Of a stretch of 64,000 nucleotides of DNA, positions 25,175 to 35,400 are shown in pieces. The position numbers and the translations under genes are program-made. Each line of letters starts with the position of its first letter. Within the stretch, counting starts at the first letter, position 1. The notes under the pieces were generated by a model. The model saw nothing but the letters and a program-made list of their open reading frames with translations, was not told the DNA's origin and did no database searches. Location of the stretch: NCBI GenBank assembly GCA_937864115.1, contig CALMII010000003.1, positions 1 to 64,000 of the forward strand, read 5' to 3'. The stretch is from an uncultured Steroidobacter sp. (GTDB lineage: Bacteria; Pseudomonadota; Gammaproteobacteria; Steroidobacterales; Steroidobacteraceae).

Positions 25175-27148
25175 TCACAGACGCCATGCAATGCGCCCGT
25201 AGACACTGCGCTCGATCTCGCGCGCGGAGGGAGACGACGGCACGAATTCCAGGTGCCGCTCGGCGAACAGATTCTGCCCCACCAGCGACAGCTCGACCTG
25301 ACGGCCGAGATTCCAGGCCACGCGCAGATCCACCGCCACGTAGCTCGGCACGTGCGGATCCGGCAAGGCATCGACGTAGCGCACGACGGCATCGAGCTGC
25401 AGCGCGGAGGTGAGATCCACGAGCGACTGGATGACGACCTGGTTCTGCGGATCGTTGCTCTCCACCGAGGCATCGTTCAGGTCCTGGCTGCCCGGCTTCA
25501 CGGAGAGATGCTTGTCGAAGAAGGTATAGCCGCCGCGCAATCGCCAGGCATCCGTCACCTCGTAGGTCGCCGCCGCTTCGATGCCGTAGGTCTCGCCCCG
25601 CACGCCATTGCCGAACGTGAGCGGCACGAACAGCGGCGGCGGGCCCGGTTCGACGCTGCGCAGGTTGTCGTATTCGTTGTAGAAGCCCGACAGCGACAGC
25701 GACAGCCCCGCACCCGGCTGCAGGCGCCAGCCGATCTCGTACGCGAGCAGGTCTTCGGATTGGAAATCGCCGCCGGCGATGAGCCCGATCTGCGGCGTCA
25801 GGTTCAGATAGAAATCCCGATCGATGCGCGCGGGCGTGCGCGAAGCGCGCGAGATCGCACCCCAGATCGTCTGGCGCGGCGACGGCGTCCAGGAAAGCCG
25901 TCCGCTCGGCTGGTGTTCGTAACCCGTGTAGTCGTTGTGTTCGATCTTGGTGCCGAGCGTCAATCGCAGACGTTCCGGGATCACCGTGATCTCGTCCTGC
26001 ACGAAGACGCTGTAGAGATCGAGCGTCTCGTCCGGCGGCCGGAACTGGAAGAGCGGCAGATTTCTCACTTCATGGTGCATGCGGCGCGCGCCCAGGCCCC
26101 ACACGATCTGCTGGCGTGGACTGAGCTGAAAGCGGTGTTGCCAGTCGAGATCGTAGGTATCGAGCTTCTCGGCAAAGCCATTGCCGAAGTCGCGGCGCGT
26201 GCGGTCGAAGTAGACCTGCAGCTGGAAGTCCGAGGTGTCGGAGACGACGTGCTGCCACCGACCGAGCACGTTGCCGCCGTCGGCATCGACGGGCGCATTG
26301 CCGTCGGGATCCGGTCGCGTGCTGTAGAGATCCGATTGCAGGGTCAGCGTCGTGGCCTCGCGCTCCCAGTCCATGCGAAAACCGCCCTGGCGCGAATCCC
26401 ATCCGTCTGCCGCCGATGCACCGTCGACGAGCCGCGTATCGTCGCGATCGAAGGCCTTCGCATACACGCGATAGTGCAGGTCCGGCGACAGCTCGCCGCC
26501 GTAGCGGATTCCACCCAGCGCACGCAGTTCGGTACCGACGTCTGCTTCCACGAACAGACCTTGCGTCTGTGCCGCCGTACGTGTGGTGATATTGATTACA
26601 CCGTTCACCGCATTGGCGCCCCACAGGGTTCCGCCCGGGCCGCGCACGATCTCGATCCGATCGACATCTTCGAGCAGCGTGTCCTGCACGTCCCAGAAGA
26701 CGCCGGCGTACAGCGGCGTGTAGACGGTGCGACCGTCGATCATCACGAGCAGCTTGTTCGCCAGCACGTTGTTGAAGCCGCGTGCGCTGATGGCCCACTG
26801 GCTGGCGTTCGCCTGCGCGACCTGCAGATTCGGCGCCAGGCGCAGCGCCTCCGGAATGCTGGTGGCGCCGGAGCGGGTGATCTCATCACGCGTGATGACG
26901 CGGATCGCAGCGGCGGCCTCGGCCAGCGATTCCGGAGTTCGCGACACCGACGTGACTTCCAGCGCCAGCAGTTCCTCGACGCTGAGCTGCTTCAGGCGTT
27001 CGGAACTCGCGAGCAGCGCCGAGGACGCATGAACGCTGGTCGCGACACACAGAAGACCGGCGCCGAGCAGCGGCAGCGCACGGCGCGAGAAGCTGATGAT
27101 GGACGGCTGGGTTTGAAGGTCGATCCCTAACTTCAATGCGTGCTCCAT
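25175..27148 (-). CDS. TonB-dependent receptor (BtuB/CirA-like plug-barrel)
   Basis: A 657-residue outer-membrane receptor that differs from the other two in the window: shorter, with the plug signature LVMIDGRTVYTPLYAGVFWD and VRGPGGTLWGANAVNGVINI. The N-terminus has a late hydrophobic signal segment (about 22-42), then LSVEELLALEVTSVSRTPE, an N-terminal block often seen in receptors encoded with YfiR and GGDEF or kinase partners. The barrel ends RIAWRL. An AGGGAGA ribosome-binding site precedes the ATG. It opens the signalling operon, 22 bases before the YfiR-like gene, so ligand capture or signalling may feed the CHASE8 kinase. Confidence 0.9.
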   Translation of the reverse strand: MEHALKLGIDLQTQPSIISFSRRALPLLGAGLLCVATSVHASSALLASSERLKQLSVEELLALEVTSVSRTPESLAEAAAAIRVITRDEITRSGATSIPEALRLAPNLQVAQANASQWAISARGFNNVLANKLLVMIDGRTVYTPLYAGVFWDVQDTLLEDVDRIEIVRGPGGTLWGANAVNGVINITTRTAAQTQGLFVEADVGTELRALGGIRYGGELSPDLHYRVYAKAFDRDDTRLVDGASAADGWDSRQGGFRMDWEREATTLTLQSDLYSTRPDPDGNAPVDADGGNVLGRWQHVVSDTSDFQLQVYFDRTRRDFGNGFAEKLDTYDLDWQHRFQLSPRQQIVWGLGARRMHHEVRNLPLFQFRPPDETLDLYSVFVQDEITVIPERLRLTLGTKIEHNDYTGYEHQPSGRLSWTPSPRQTIWGAISRASRTPARIDRDFYLNLTPQIGLIAGGDFQSEDLLAYEIGWRLQPGAGLSLSLSGFYNEYDNLRSVEPGPPPLFVPLTFGNGVRGETYGIEAAATYEVTDAWRLRGGYTFFDKHLSVKPGSQDLNDASVESNDPQNQVVIQSLVDLTSALQLDAVVRYVDALPDPHVPSYVAVDLRVAWNLGRQVELSLVGQNLFAERHLEFVPSSPSAREIERSVYGRIAWRL

Positions 27149-27367
27149 GTCGTTCGTCTCCCTGCAATCGCGCCGATGCTAAACAACCCCACCATGCGTG
27201 ACCACCCATCGACCCGTAGTGGAATTCCTCGACGCGCGTACCCCTACAGACTGATTGCGGGATTTGCCGAAGGCGCGACATGTCGCGCGGCACGCGTTAC
27301 GACTGCGCGAGCCAGCGCATCCGGATGTCACTGTCGCGTTGACTGGTCTTCGGGGGACAGAGCGGAA

Positions 27368-27622
27368 TCAAACGACGAAGGTGACGAACAATGCGAGACA
27401 GACGCGGCTGAGCACATCGCCCATCTGCCGGTCGAGCGGCATCTCGATCCATTCGCGGCGCTCGAAGCCGCTGAGCAGGAATGCACAGGCAATCGTCGTA
27501 CAGAGGATCGCGACGCCGTCGCCGCTGACTTTCGCCACGGCGAAGCCGGCAATGAACACCAGCACGATCGTGCGCCACAGCCGAAACGGTGCAGACAACC
27601 AGCGAAAAACTTCAGCGTGCAT
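27368..27622 (-). CDS. Small hydrophobic membrane protein, unknown function
   Basis: An 84-residue protein started at an ATG with a GGAGG ribosome-binding site 7 bases before it. The sequence shows three hydrophobic stretches (TIVLVFIAGFAVA, GVAILCTTIACAFLL, VCLALFVTFVV) separated by short polar loops, so a small inner-membrane protein is likely. It belongs to no family I recognise. It stands alone between the signalling operon and the secDF gene, with a REPIN-like repeat behind its promoter side. A longer in-frame start at 27733 exists but reads through sequence without coding character. Confidence 0.5.
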   Translation of the reverse strand: MHAEVFRWLSAPFRLWRTIVLVFIAGFAVAKVSGDGVAILCTTIACAFLLSGFERREWIEMPLDRQMGDVLSRVCLALFVTFVV

Positions 27623-27750
27623 CGAACCTCCAGGCGGCAAGGCGGCGACATGATTCCCGCGCCGAAGGTCATTTGCAGTTTGACAATCGATTATTGCGAT
27701 CAGCGGCGCAATCGCGCCCAGAGCGATTGACAATGAAGACCAGACTGCCT

Positions 27751-27832
27751 GTGGGGCCGGCTTCAGCCGGCCTCTGCTTGTGGGTCAGGCTTTAGCCTGA
27801 CATCCCGAGGCCGGCTGAAGCCGGCCCCACAG
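27751..27832. repeat. REPIN-like palindromic repeat, copy 1
   Basis: Two 25-base arms in perfect inverted orientation (27751-27775 and 27808-27832), each with core GGCCGGCTTCAGCCGGCC or its complement. The centre holds the second variant, GTCAGGCTTTAGCCTGAC, itself a hairpin. It ends 3 bases from the secDF stop codon and may act as a 3' mRNA structure or terminator. Confidence 0.85.
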
Positions 27833-27835
27833 TCG

Positions 27836-30151
27836 CTACGGCGCATTCTCCAGCGCCGTCATCGCCTCATCGGCGCGCGGATCGCGGCGGCGATTCCGCC
27901 AGTCGCCGAGGAACAGCAGCAGCGGCGCCGCAATGAACACCGATGAACTCGCCGCGATCACGATGCCGAAGACCATCGGCACGGCAAAGCTCAGTACGCT
28001 GGCGCCGCCGAGCAGCGCCATCGGCACCATCGCGAGGAACGCCGTGGCGGAGGTGTAGAGCGAACGCGCCAGCGTTTCATTGATGCTGCGATCGATGATG
28101 TCGCGCAGCGGCTGCCGCGGGTAGCGCTTCAGGTTTTCGCGCATGCGGTCGTACACCACCACCTTGTCGTTGACCGAGTAGCCGATCAGTGTGAGCAGCG
28201 CGGCGATGGCCGTCAGATTGAACTCGATGCCGGTGAGCGCGAAAAAGCCGATCGCCTTGGTGACGTCGAGCACCAGCGTCACGATGGCGCCGACGGCGAA
28301 GTGCCATTCGAATCGCATCCAGATATAGACCAGCATCGCGAGACTCGCCAGCAGCACCGCGAGAATGCCGGCATCGGCGAGTTCGCCGCTGATCTTCGGG
28401 CCGACGATGTCGACGCGATCGAAGCGCGCATCGGGCAGGGCTTCTGCGATCGCTGCACGCGCCTCTTCAGCGATGGCCGTCTGCGAAGCCTCGCCGCCCT
28501 CGCCCTGCTGAATGCGTACCAGCACGGTCGCATCGCTGGCGATCTGCTGCAGGGTGACTTCGCCGAGATCGGCGCCTTCGAGCGCGGTACGCAGGTGCGG
28601 CAGGTCGATGGCCTGCGGCGCGCTCACTTCGATGAGCGTACCGCCGGTGAAGTCGACGCCGTAGTTCAGTCCCGGCCGGAAGAACAAGGCGAGCGAAGCC
28701 ACCGACAGCACGATCGACAGTCCGATGCCGACGAAGCGCGCCCGCATGAAGCGGAAATTCGGCGTCTTCGCCAGCAGGCGCTGCGGCAGCAGGCTGCCGA
28801 TGATGAACTGCTGCGGCCGCCGCACGCGGACATACAGTCCCATCAGTGCGCGCACCACCGCCACGGCAGTGAACATCGAAATCATGATGCCGAGCGCCAT
28901 GGTGACGGCGAAACCGCGCACCGGTCCCGAACCGACCCAGAACAGCAGCAGGGTCGCGATCAGCGTGGTGACGTTGGAATCGACGATGGTCGCGTACGCA
29001 CGCCGGAAGCCGGTATCGAGCGCGGCGACGGCGTTCTGTCCCTTGCGGGTCTCTTCGCGAATGCGTTCGTTGATGAGGACGTTCGCATCGACGGCGAGCC
29101 CGATGCCGAGCACGATGCCCGCTATGCCGGGCAACGTCAGCGTGGCACCGAGCAGACTGAGCGCCGCCAGGGTGAGCGCAACGTTGATGAGCAGCGCGAG
29201 ATTCGCGATCACGCCCCAGCCCCGGTACAGCACGGTCATGAAGCCCAGCACCAGCAGCAGACCGACCATGCCGGTGAGCGCGCCCATGCGAATGGCATCG
29301 CTGCCGAGATCCGGACCCACCGTCCGTTCTTCGACGATCTCGAGCGGCACCGGCAGCGCACCCGCACGCAGCAGCGCCGCCAGCGAACTCGTCTCGGCCG
29401 TGGTAAAGCGACCGGAGATCTGCCCGGCACCGCCCGTGATCGGCTCGCGGATCACGGGCGCGCTGATGACCTTGCCATCGAGCACGATGGCGAACTGACG
29501 ACCGAGGTTCTCGGTCGTGATCTTGGCGAACAGTCGGGCACCGAGATCGTCGAACCGGAACGACACGACCGGCCCGCCTTCGCGCGTGTCGAAGCCGGCG
29601 CTCGCCTGGATCAATCGTTCGCCCTGCAACATCGGCTGCCGTTCGAGCAGGTAGAAGTCGGGACCGGTCGCATCGGGAAGCCTGATGTGTCCCGGCGGCA
29701 CCGCGCCGGTGTTGGTCGCCACCATCGAGCGGACGCGATGGAACGTCAGCTTCGCCGTGCTGCCGAGCAGCGTGCGGATTTCCTGCGGATCCTGCACGCC
29801 CGGAAGCTGCACGAGAATGCGATCGCTGCCGAGACGCTGCACGGTGGGTTCGGCGACGCCGACCGCATCGATGCGCCGTCGCACGATTTCCAGACTCTGT
29901 TCGAGTGCAGATCGCTGACGCTCCGCCAGCGCGGATTCATCGACGAGCTCGCTGCGCAGCGCATCCGAATCGATCTCGAGCACCAGGTGCGCGCCGCCGC
30001 GCAGATCGAGGCCGAGAGCGACCTGCTTCTTCGGCAGCCAGTCCGGCCAGGACTCGAGCTGCGCCGGCGTGAACAGATTCGGCGCTGCGAACAGGCAGCC
30101 GATGGCGACGATCAGCCCGTAGACAACGAGCTTCCAGTTCGAAGGGAGCAT
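27836..30151 (-). CDS. secDF: Fused protein-export membrane protein SecD-SecF
   Basis: A 771-residue fusion. The SecD half (about 1-455) has GLDLRGGAHLVLEID, a periplasmic P1 region shorter than in E. coli SecD, and the membrane motif GIGLAVDANVLINERIREE. The SecF half (about 465-771) has GVDFTGGTLIEV and LIGYSVNDKVVVYDRMREN. About 12 membrane segments are expected. SecDF uses the proton gradient to pull translocating proteins into the periplasm. Most proteobacteria keep secD and secF separate after yajC; a fusion with no yajC beside it is unusual and suggests a second or acquired copy. The start at 30151 follows AGGGAG-poor sequence but places the first membrane helix (LVVYGLIVAIGCLF) correctly. 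REPIN-like repeats flank it on both sides. Confidence 0.93.
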   Translation of the reverse strand: MLPSNWKLVVYGLIVAIGCLFAAPNLFTPAQLESWPDWLPKKQVALGLDLRGGAHLVLEIDSDALRSELVDESALAERQRSALEQSLEIVRRRIDAVGVAEPTVQRLGSDRILVQLPGVQDPQEIRTLLGSTAKLTFHRVRSMVATNTGAVPPGHIRLPDATGPDFYLLERQPMLQGERLIQASAGFDTREGGPVVSFRFDDLGARLFAKITTENLGRQFAIVLDGKVISAPVIREPITGGAGQISGRFTTAETSSLAALLRAGALPVPLEIVEERTVGPDLGSDAIRMGALTGMVGLLLVLGFMTVLYRGWGVIANLALLINVALTLAALSLLGATLTLPGIAGIVLGIGLAVDANVLINERIREETRKGQNAVAALDTGFRRAYATIVDSNVTTLIATLLLFWVGSGPVRGFAVTMALGIMISMFTAVAVVRALMGLYVRVRRPQQFIIGSLLPQRLLAKTPNFRFMRARFVGIGLSIVLSVASLALFFRPGLNYGVDFTGGTLIEVSAPQAIDLPHLRTALEGADLGEVTLQQIASDATVLVRIQQGEGGEASQTAIAEEARAAIAEALPDARFDRVDIVGPKISGELADAGILAVLLASLAMLVYIWMRFEWHFAVGAIVTLVLDVTKAIGFFALTGIEFNLTAIAALLTLIGYSVNDKVVVYDRMRENLKRYPRQPLRDIIDRSINETLARSLYTSATAFLAMVPMALLGGASVLSFAVPMVFGIVIAASSSVFIAAPLLLFLGDWRNRRRDPRADEAMTALENAP

Positions 30152-30182
30152 GAGGGTCTCCGTATCAGGGAGTTGCTCTGCC

Positions 30183-30251
30183 TGTGGGGCCGGCTTCAGC
30201 CGGCCTGAAAACAGCCTGACAGTGCCCAGGCCGGCTGAAGCCGGCCCCACA
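30183..30251. repeat. REPIN-like palindromic repeat, copy 2
   Basis: Two 25-base arms in perfect inverted orientation (30183-30207 and 30227-30251), separated by 19 bases that contain only a partial second variant (CAGCCTGAC). It sits between rnk and secDF, 31 bases before the secDF start, in the likely leader of that gene. Confidence 0.85.
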
Positions 30252-30267
30252 GGAAGAAGCCGGAAAT

Positions 30268-30693
30268 TCAGGCCGCGGGCGGCAGGAACACCACCGTGCC
30301 GTCCGGCGGCGGCTGCACGACCTGCAGCACTTTCAGCCGACGCTCACCGCCGGGCATTTCCCAGATCACTTCATCGCCTTCGCGGAAGCCCAGCAGGGCG
30401 ACGCCGAGCGGCGCGGTCACGGAAAGCCGGCGGCTCGTCACGTCTGCCTGCGAGGGAGACACCAGCGTGTATTCCTCGGTCGCGCGCGTCTGCGTGTCCA
30501 TCACGCGCACGATGGAATTGAGTGTGACGGCGTCCTCCGGCAGCGCCTGCGGATCGACGATCTTGGCGTGATCGATCTCTTCACCGAGCGCAGCCAGGTG
30601 ATCGAGATCGCGGATGGCCGAGCGCGACTGCTCCGAAATGATCGAGCGCAGCCGGGCCACGTCGGTCTTGCTGAGAATGATTCGCTGGCTCAT
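30268..30693 (-). CDS. rnk: Rnk-like GreA/GreB-family protein (nucleoside diphosphate kinase regulator)
   Basis: 141 residues when started at ATG 30693, which has GAGGAG before it. The N-terminal half is a short helical pair (LSKTDVARLRSIISEQ) and the C-terminal half is the GreA/GreB C-domain (LNSIVRVMDTQT ... TLVSPSQADV ... VTAPLGVALLGFREGDEV). Rnk binds RNA polymerase in the secondary-channel region like Gre factors but lacks the long coiled-coil tip, so it is not expected to stimulate RNA cleavage. An in-frame extension to 30747 lacks family sequence and is rejected. Single gene upstream of secDF. Confidence 0.85.
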   Translation of the reverse strand: MSQRIILSKTDVARLRSIISEQSRSAIRDLDHLAALGEEIDHAKIVDPQALPEDAVTLNSIVRVMDTQTRATEEYTLVSPSQADVTSRRLSVTAPLGVALLGFREGDEVIWEMPGGERRLKVLQVVQPPPDGTVVFLPPAA

Positions 30694-30837
30694 GACACTC
30701 CTCCACGCTGCATGCTGCCGCGATACGCGGCCGGCATTCGGTCGCAACCTTTGTAACCCGGCGATTCAATTAGGGCCATTAGAATTAATCTTCGATTCGC
30801 TTAGTCTTTGGCGAACCGATCCCGCGGATCGCGAGGC

Positions 30838-32418
30838 TCAGTGAAGGCGCGATGCGCAATCCTGCGGCGAGTACAACGCGAGCAGCGCACGCAGTACCCC
30901 ATTCGTCCAGCCGAAACCATCCTGCAACGGATACTCGCCGCCGCCCGCAGCACCCTCGCCCGACACGTCGTACTTCTCGACGAGCTTTCCCGTCGCGGCA
31001 AACGCTGCGGTGTTTTCGCGTATCCAGCGACAGGCGATCTCCTGCGCCAGCGCAGGCTGCCCGCGATCCCGCAGTGACTTGATCGCGATCCATTGCAGCG
31101 GCGCCCACCCGTTCGGTGCATCCCATTGCTGTCCGGTCCGCTCCATCGTCGTGGCAAGACCGTCAGGCTGAAGCAGATGCGACTGCACGAACGTCGCCAC
31201 CTGAGCGCTTTGCCGGACGTCGGCAATGCCGAAGTACAGCGGGAACAAGGTCGCCGCCGTCACATGAGGCGTCAGCGTGCGCTGCCGCCATGCATAGTCG
31301 CCGAACGCACCCTCGTCGGCGTTCCATAGATACTGCCGCATCGCCTGGCGCCGCTTCGCGGCCGCAATCTCGATGGTATTGGCCGCGGTGGAATCTCCTG
31401 CGACGCGATGCGCGCGAGCCAGCGTTCGTTCGAGCTGGTACAGCAGGCTGTTGAGATCCACCGGCACGATCTCGACGGTGCGGATGCTGGTCAGCGTGCG
31501 GCCATCGCGCAGCCAGCGCGAACTGAAATCCCAGCCGCTTTCGGCGGCGGCGCGCAGGTTTCGATACACCTCCGCGGCGCGCCGGCCGGAGGCTGCGGCC
31601 GTTGCGACGTCTTCCGCGTACGACTCGTCGCGCGGCGTCGCCTGATCGTCCCAATAACGATTCAGCACCGATCCGTCGGGCAACCGGACGACGCGACGAT
31701 GCGCCGCACCTTCACCCACGGTGCCGGCGCCTTCCATCCAGAACTCGTATTCGCGTTGCAGCTGCGGCCGAAAACGCACGTAGACCTGCTCGCCATCGCG
31801 CGCCGCGGCGAGTTCGACCATCGCCGCAAAGAACGGCGGTTGTGACCGGCTGAGGTAGTACGTGCGATTGCCGTTCGGTACGTGACCGTAGCGATCGATC
31901 AGGTGCGCGAAGTTGGCCAGCATGTCGAGCGTCAGCTCGTGCCGGCCGCTCTGTTCGAGACCCAGCATCGTGAAGTACGAATCCCAGTAGTAGATCTCGC
32001 GGAACCGCCCGCCGGGAACGACGTACGGCTGCGGCAGCGGCAGCAGCGACGAGTACGGATCGACGCGATCGGCCTGTCGCGTCAGCACACTCCACAACTC
32101 GTCGATGTGTGCGACCACATCCCGCGATAAGTCACTGCGGTAGCCGCTGTCGACCGGCTGCGGCACTTCGAAATGTTCCAGCACGAACGACTTCAGATCG
32201 AACTGCGCATCGCGCCGGCGGCGTTCGTATTCCGCCATGACGACATCCGGCGCACTGCGCGGCACCGCATCGACGAAGGTCTTGCCGTCCGGGAATAGGC
32301 GCTGCTGCTGCACCTGCGCAAACAGATCGCCATACAGACCCGCGGGCGTCTGCGCGGATTGCGCCGAGGCAATCGTCGCGGACAGCAGCAACGCATACAG
32401 CGCGGTGGTGAATTTCAT
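30838..32418 (-). CDS. treA: Periplasmic alpha,alpha-trehalase (GH37)
   Basis: A 526-residue glycoside hydrolase family 37 enzyme with a cleavable signal peptide (MKFTTALYALLLSATIASA). The family signatures PGGRFREIYYWDSYF and QWDAPNGWAPLQW are both present, the catalytic acid is Asp in ESGWDFSSRW, and the conserved C-terminal block is GEYPLQDGFGWTNGV. It splits trehalose in the periplasm to two glucose, used for osmotic recovery or carbon. Slightly shorter than E. coli TreA. Monocistronic, between rnk and the GGDEF-EAL gene; no trehalose transporter is nearby. Confidence 0.95.
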   Translation of the reverse strand: MKFTTALYALLLSATIASAQSAQTPAGLYGDLFAQVQQQRLFPDGKTFVDAVPRSAPDVVMAEYERRRRDAQFDLKSFVLEHFEVPQPVDSGYRSDLSRDVVAHIDELWSVLTRQADRVDPYSSLLPLPQPYVVPGGRFREIYYWDSYFTMLGLEQSGRHELTLDMLANFAHLIDRYGHVPNGNRTYYLSRSQPPFFAAMVELAAARDGEQVYVRFRPQLQREYEFWMEGAGTVGEGAAHRRVVRLPDGSVLNRYWDDQATPRDESYAEDVATAAASGRRAAEVYRNLRAAAESGWDFSSRWLRDGRTLTSIRTVEIVPVDLNSLLYQLERTLARAHRVAGDSTAANTIEIAAAKRRQAMRQYLWNADEGAFGDYAWRQRTLTPHVTAATLFPLYFGIADVRQSAQVATFVQSHLLQPDGLATTMERTGQQWDAPNGWAPLQWIAIKSLRDRGQPALAQEIACRWIRENTAAFAATGKLVEKYDVSGEGAAGGGEYPLQDGFGWTNGVLRALLALYSPQDCASRLH

Positions 32419-32490
32419 TGCATCGGCCGCCTTTCGCAGGGCGGGCCGATGATAAGGCGCTGGCGCGCGGTTTTCAGGTCGGAAATCTGG

Positions 32491-35400
32491 CTACGCCGAA
32501 TGCACCAGCCGCAACTGCGGGCCGGTGCGCATCACACGGCTCAGCGCTTCCACGGATTCGGGCACCGCCACGTAGATGCCCTGCGCATACTCGACGCCGA
32601 TGTCGGCGAGACACGCGAGCACTTCGGCCGTTTCGACTCGCTCTGCGATCGTCTTGATGCCCATCGCATGGCCGATCTGGGTGATGGCCTCGACCATGCA
32701 GCGATCCACCCGGTCCGTGCTCACGTCCTGGATGAACTGTCCGTCGATCTTGAGGTAGTCGACCGGCAGGTTCTTGAGATACATGAAGGACGACAGGCCG
32801 CTGCCGAAATCGTCCAGCGAAAACTGGCAGCCGCGGGCGCGGAATTCCTTCATGAAGTGCACGACGTTCGGCAGGTTGGAGATCGCCGCCGTTTCCGTGA
32901 TCTCGAAACACACGGCGCCCGGACTCAGATCGTGGCCCTGCAGTTCGCCGATCAGGAATTCCAGAAAGCGATCGTCGTTGAGCGAGGTGCCGGAGAGATT
33001 GATCGAGATCGTGTAGGCATGACGTGGATCGCCGTCGGTGCGGTAGTGCGCGAGCGTCCCCAGTGCCTGCCGTACCACCCAGCGATCGATCATCGGCATG
33101 ACGTTGTAGCGCTCGGCGGCCGGAATGAATTCCGCCGGCATGATCAATGCGCCGTTCTCCGCACGCATGCGCAACAGCAGTTCGTAGTGGCCGCGCGGAT
33201 CGCGATTCGCGCCGATGGGCACGATCGGCTGGTAGTACAGTTCGAGGCGATTCTCTTCGACGGCGCGCGTGAGCTTCGACACCCACTGCATCTCGCGATG
33301 GCGTTCCGGCGCCGTGCTCGATTGATAGGTGTGGACGCGATTGCGGCCCGAGTCCTTGGCCGCATAGCAGGCGACGTCTGCCGCCGCCATGACGCTCGCG
33401 ATGCTCTCGCTGTCGCTGTTGATCTCGACGATGCCGATACTGGCGCCGACGTTCATGGCGCCGTCCGGCCACTCGAAGCGGTACTCGCGGATCGCCTGGC
33501 GCAGGCTGTCGGCGATCTTCTCGGCGCGATCGCCATTGCAGTGCTGCAGCAGCACACCGAACTCGTCGCCGCCCAGGCGGGCGATCATGTCGTTGGTGCG
33601 CACGCGGGTCTGCAGCAGACCGGTGATCTGCTTGAGCAGGCGGTCGCCGGCCTGATGACCGCAGGTATCGTTCACCAGCTTGAACTGATCGAGATCCAGA
33701 TACAGCAGGACGTGCGTGACTTCGTGATTGGCGCGCGCCGTGATCAGCGCTTCGTTCAGGCGCGTCTCGAATTCGCGCCGATTGATGAGACCGGTCAGTG
33801 CATCGTGCGTCGCCTGGTAGGCAAGCGCGCGGCGCAGACGCCGTTCCTTGCTGACGTCGCGGAACACCAGCACCGCGCCGATGATCCGTCCGCTGCGATC
33901 GCGAATCGGCGCGGCCGAGTCCTGAATGGCGATCTCCTGACCGCGGCGATTCACCAGCACGGTCTGGTCGGCCATGGCGATGACGCGATCCTCGCGCAGC
34001 GAGCGCGACGCCGGATTCTCCAGCGGCTCGCGCGTCGCCTCATTCACCATCTCGACGACTTCGCCGAGCGCCTTGCCGACCACCTCGTGCAGATGCCAGC
34101 CGGTCAGGTCTTCCGCCACGGGATTCAGGTATTCGACGCGGCCCTCGGCATCGGTGGTGATGACGGCATCGCCGATGGACTGCAGCGTGACCTGCGCCTT
34201 CTCCTTCTCCTGGAACATCGCCGTCTCGGCGCGCTTGCGTTCGCTGATGTCGAAGATCGTGCCTTCGTAACCGGTGAGGCGACCGTTTTCGTCGCGCACG
34301 GCGCGCGCGCTTTCGATCACGGTCAGCGTCGTGCCATCGACGCGACGCAGCTGGAACTCCGCGTTGCGCACTTCGCCGTCGCGCTCGAGCGCCGCGATAA
34401 TGACTGCGCGCTCCAGCGGGTCGTGATAGATCGTTTCGGTCGGCCGCGACAGCAGTTCGGTCGGCGAAGCGAGCCCCACCATCTGCGCCAGCGCCGGATT
34501 CACGGAGACGAAGCGCCCTTCCACCGTCGAGCTGTAGACGCCTTCGAGCACGTTGTCGAACAGGCGCCGATAGCGGCCTTCGCTGGCGCGCAGTGCGCTC
34601 TCCGACATGCGCCGCTCGATGGCGATGCCGGCCAGCTGGGTCATGCGCGACATCAGCTCGAAATCGCGCCGCATCGGGCTGGCCGGCGCGCGGAAGTAGA
34701 GCGCGAGCGTGCCGAAGGTGCGACCGTCGGAGGCGTAGATCAGCGTCGACCAGCAGGCGCGCAGCCCGGCATCGATCGCCAGATCGCGCCGGTGTTCCCA
34801 CAGGGCATCGCGACTGATGTCCGCGACGATCACCTGGCGCTGCAGATAGACGGCCGCCGCGCACGAGCCATTGCGCGCCGCGACTTCGACACCCTCCATC
34901 GACTGCGCGTACGGCGCGGGCAGGTTCGGCCCGGCACACAGGTGCAGATGCGTGCGTTCGTCGTCGAGCAGGCGGATCGCGCAGATGCTGTCGGGCGCGA
35001 CGCGTTCGACGACGTCGGTGATGGCCTGCAGCGTCACGCGCAGATCGACGTTCGCCGCCAGCCGCTCGAACACGCGCCGCTCGCCGGCGGCCAGCAGTTC
35101 ATTGCGCTTGCGTTCGGTGATGTCGGTGATGCTGCCGCGGACCAGGCGGCGGCTCGAGGACGGCAGGCGAACCCAGCGTACTTCGCAGGGAATGTCGGCG
35201 CCGAAGGCGTCGCGAAAGACCCATTCGAGCACCGGCGCCTCGCCGGCGACCGTTCGCTCGAGGTTGGCGCGACTGGCATTCGCGGACTCCGAGCCGTCGG
35301 GCTGGCATTCGGGACTGAGCGCGTCCGGCGCAATCGCCAGCAATGCCTCGCGATCCATCTTGAAGAAACGCACGGCGTTTTCGTTGGCGTCGATCAGCCG

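Noticed and set aside
28301..30208. Long plus-strand open frame antisense to secDF
   Set aside because: Rich in His, Arg and Gln with no membrane segments or motifs, whereas the minus strand encodes SecD and SecF signatures.
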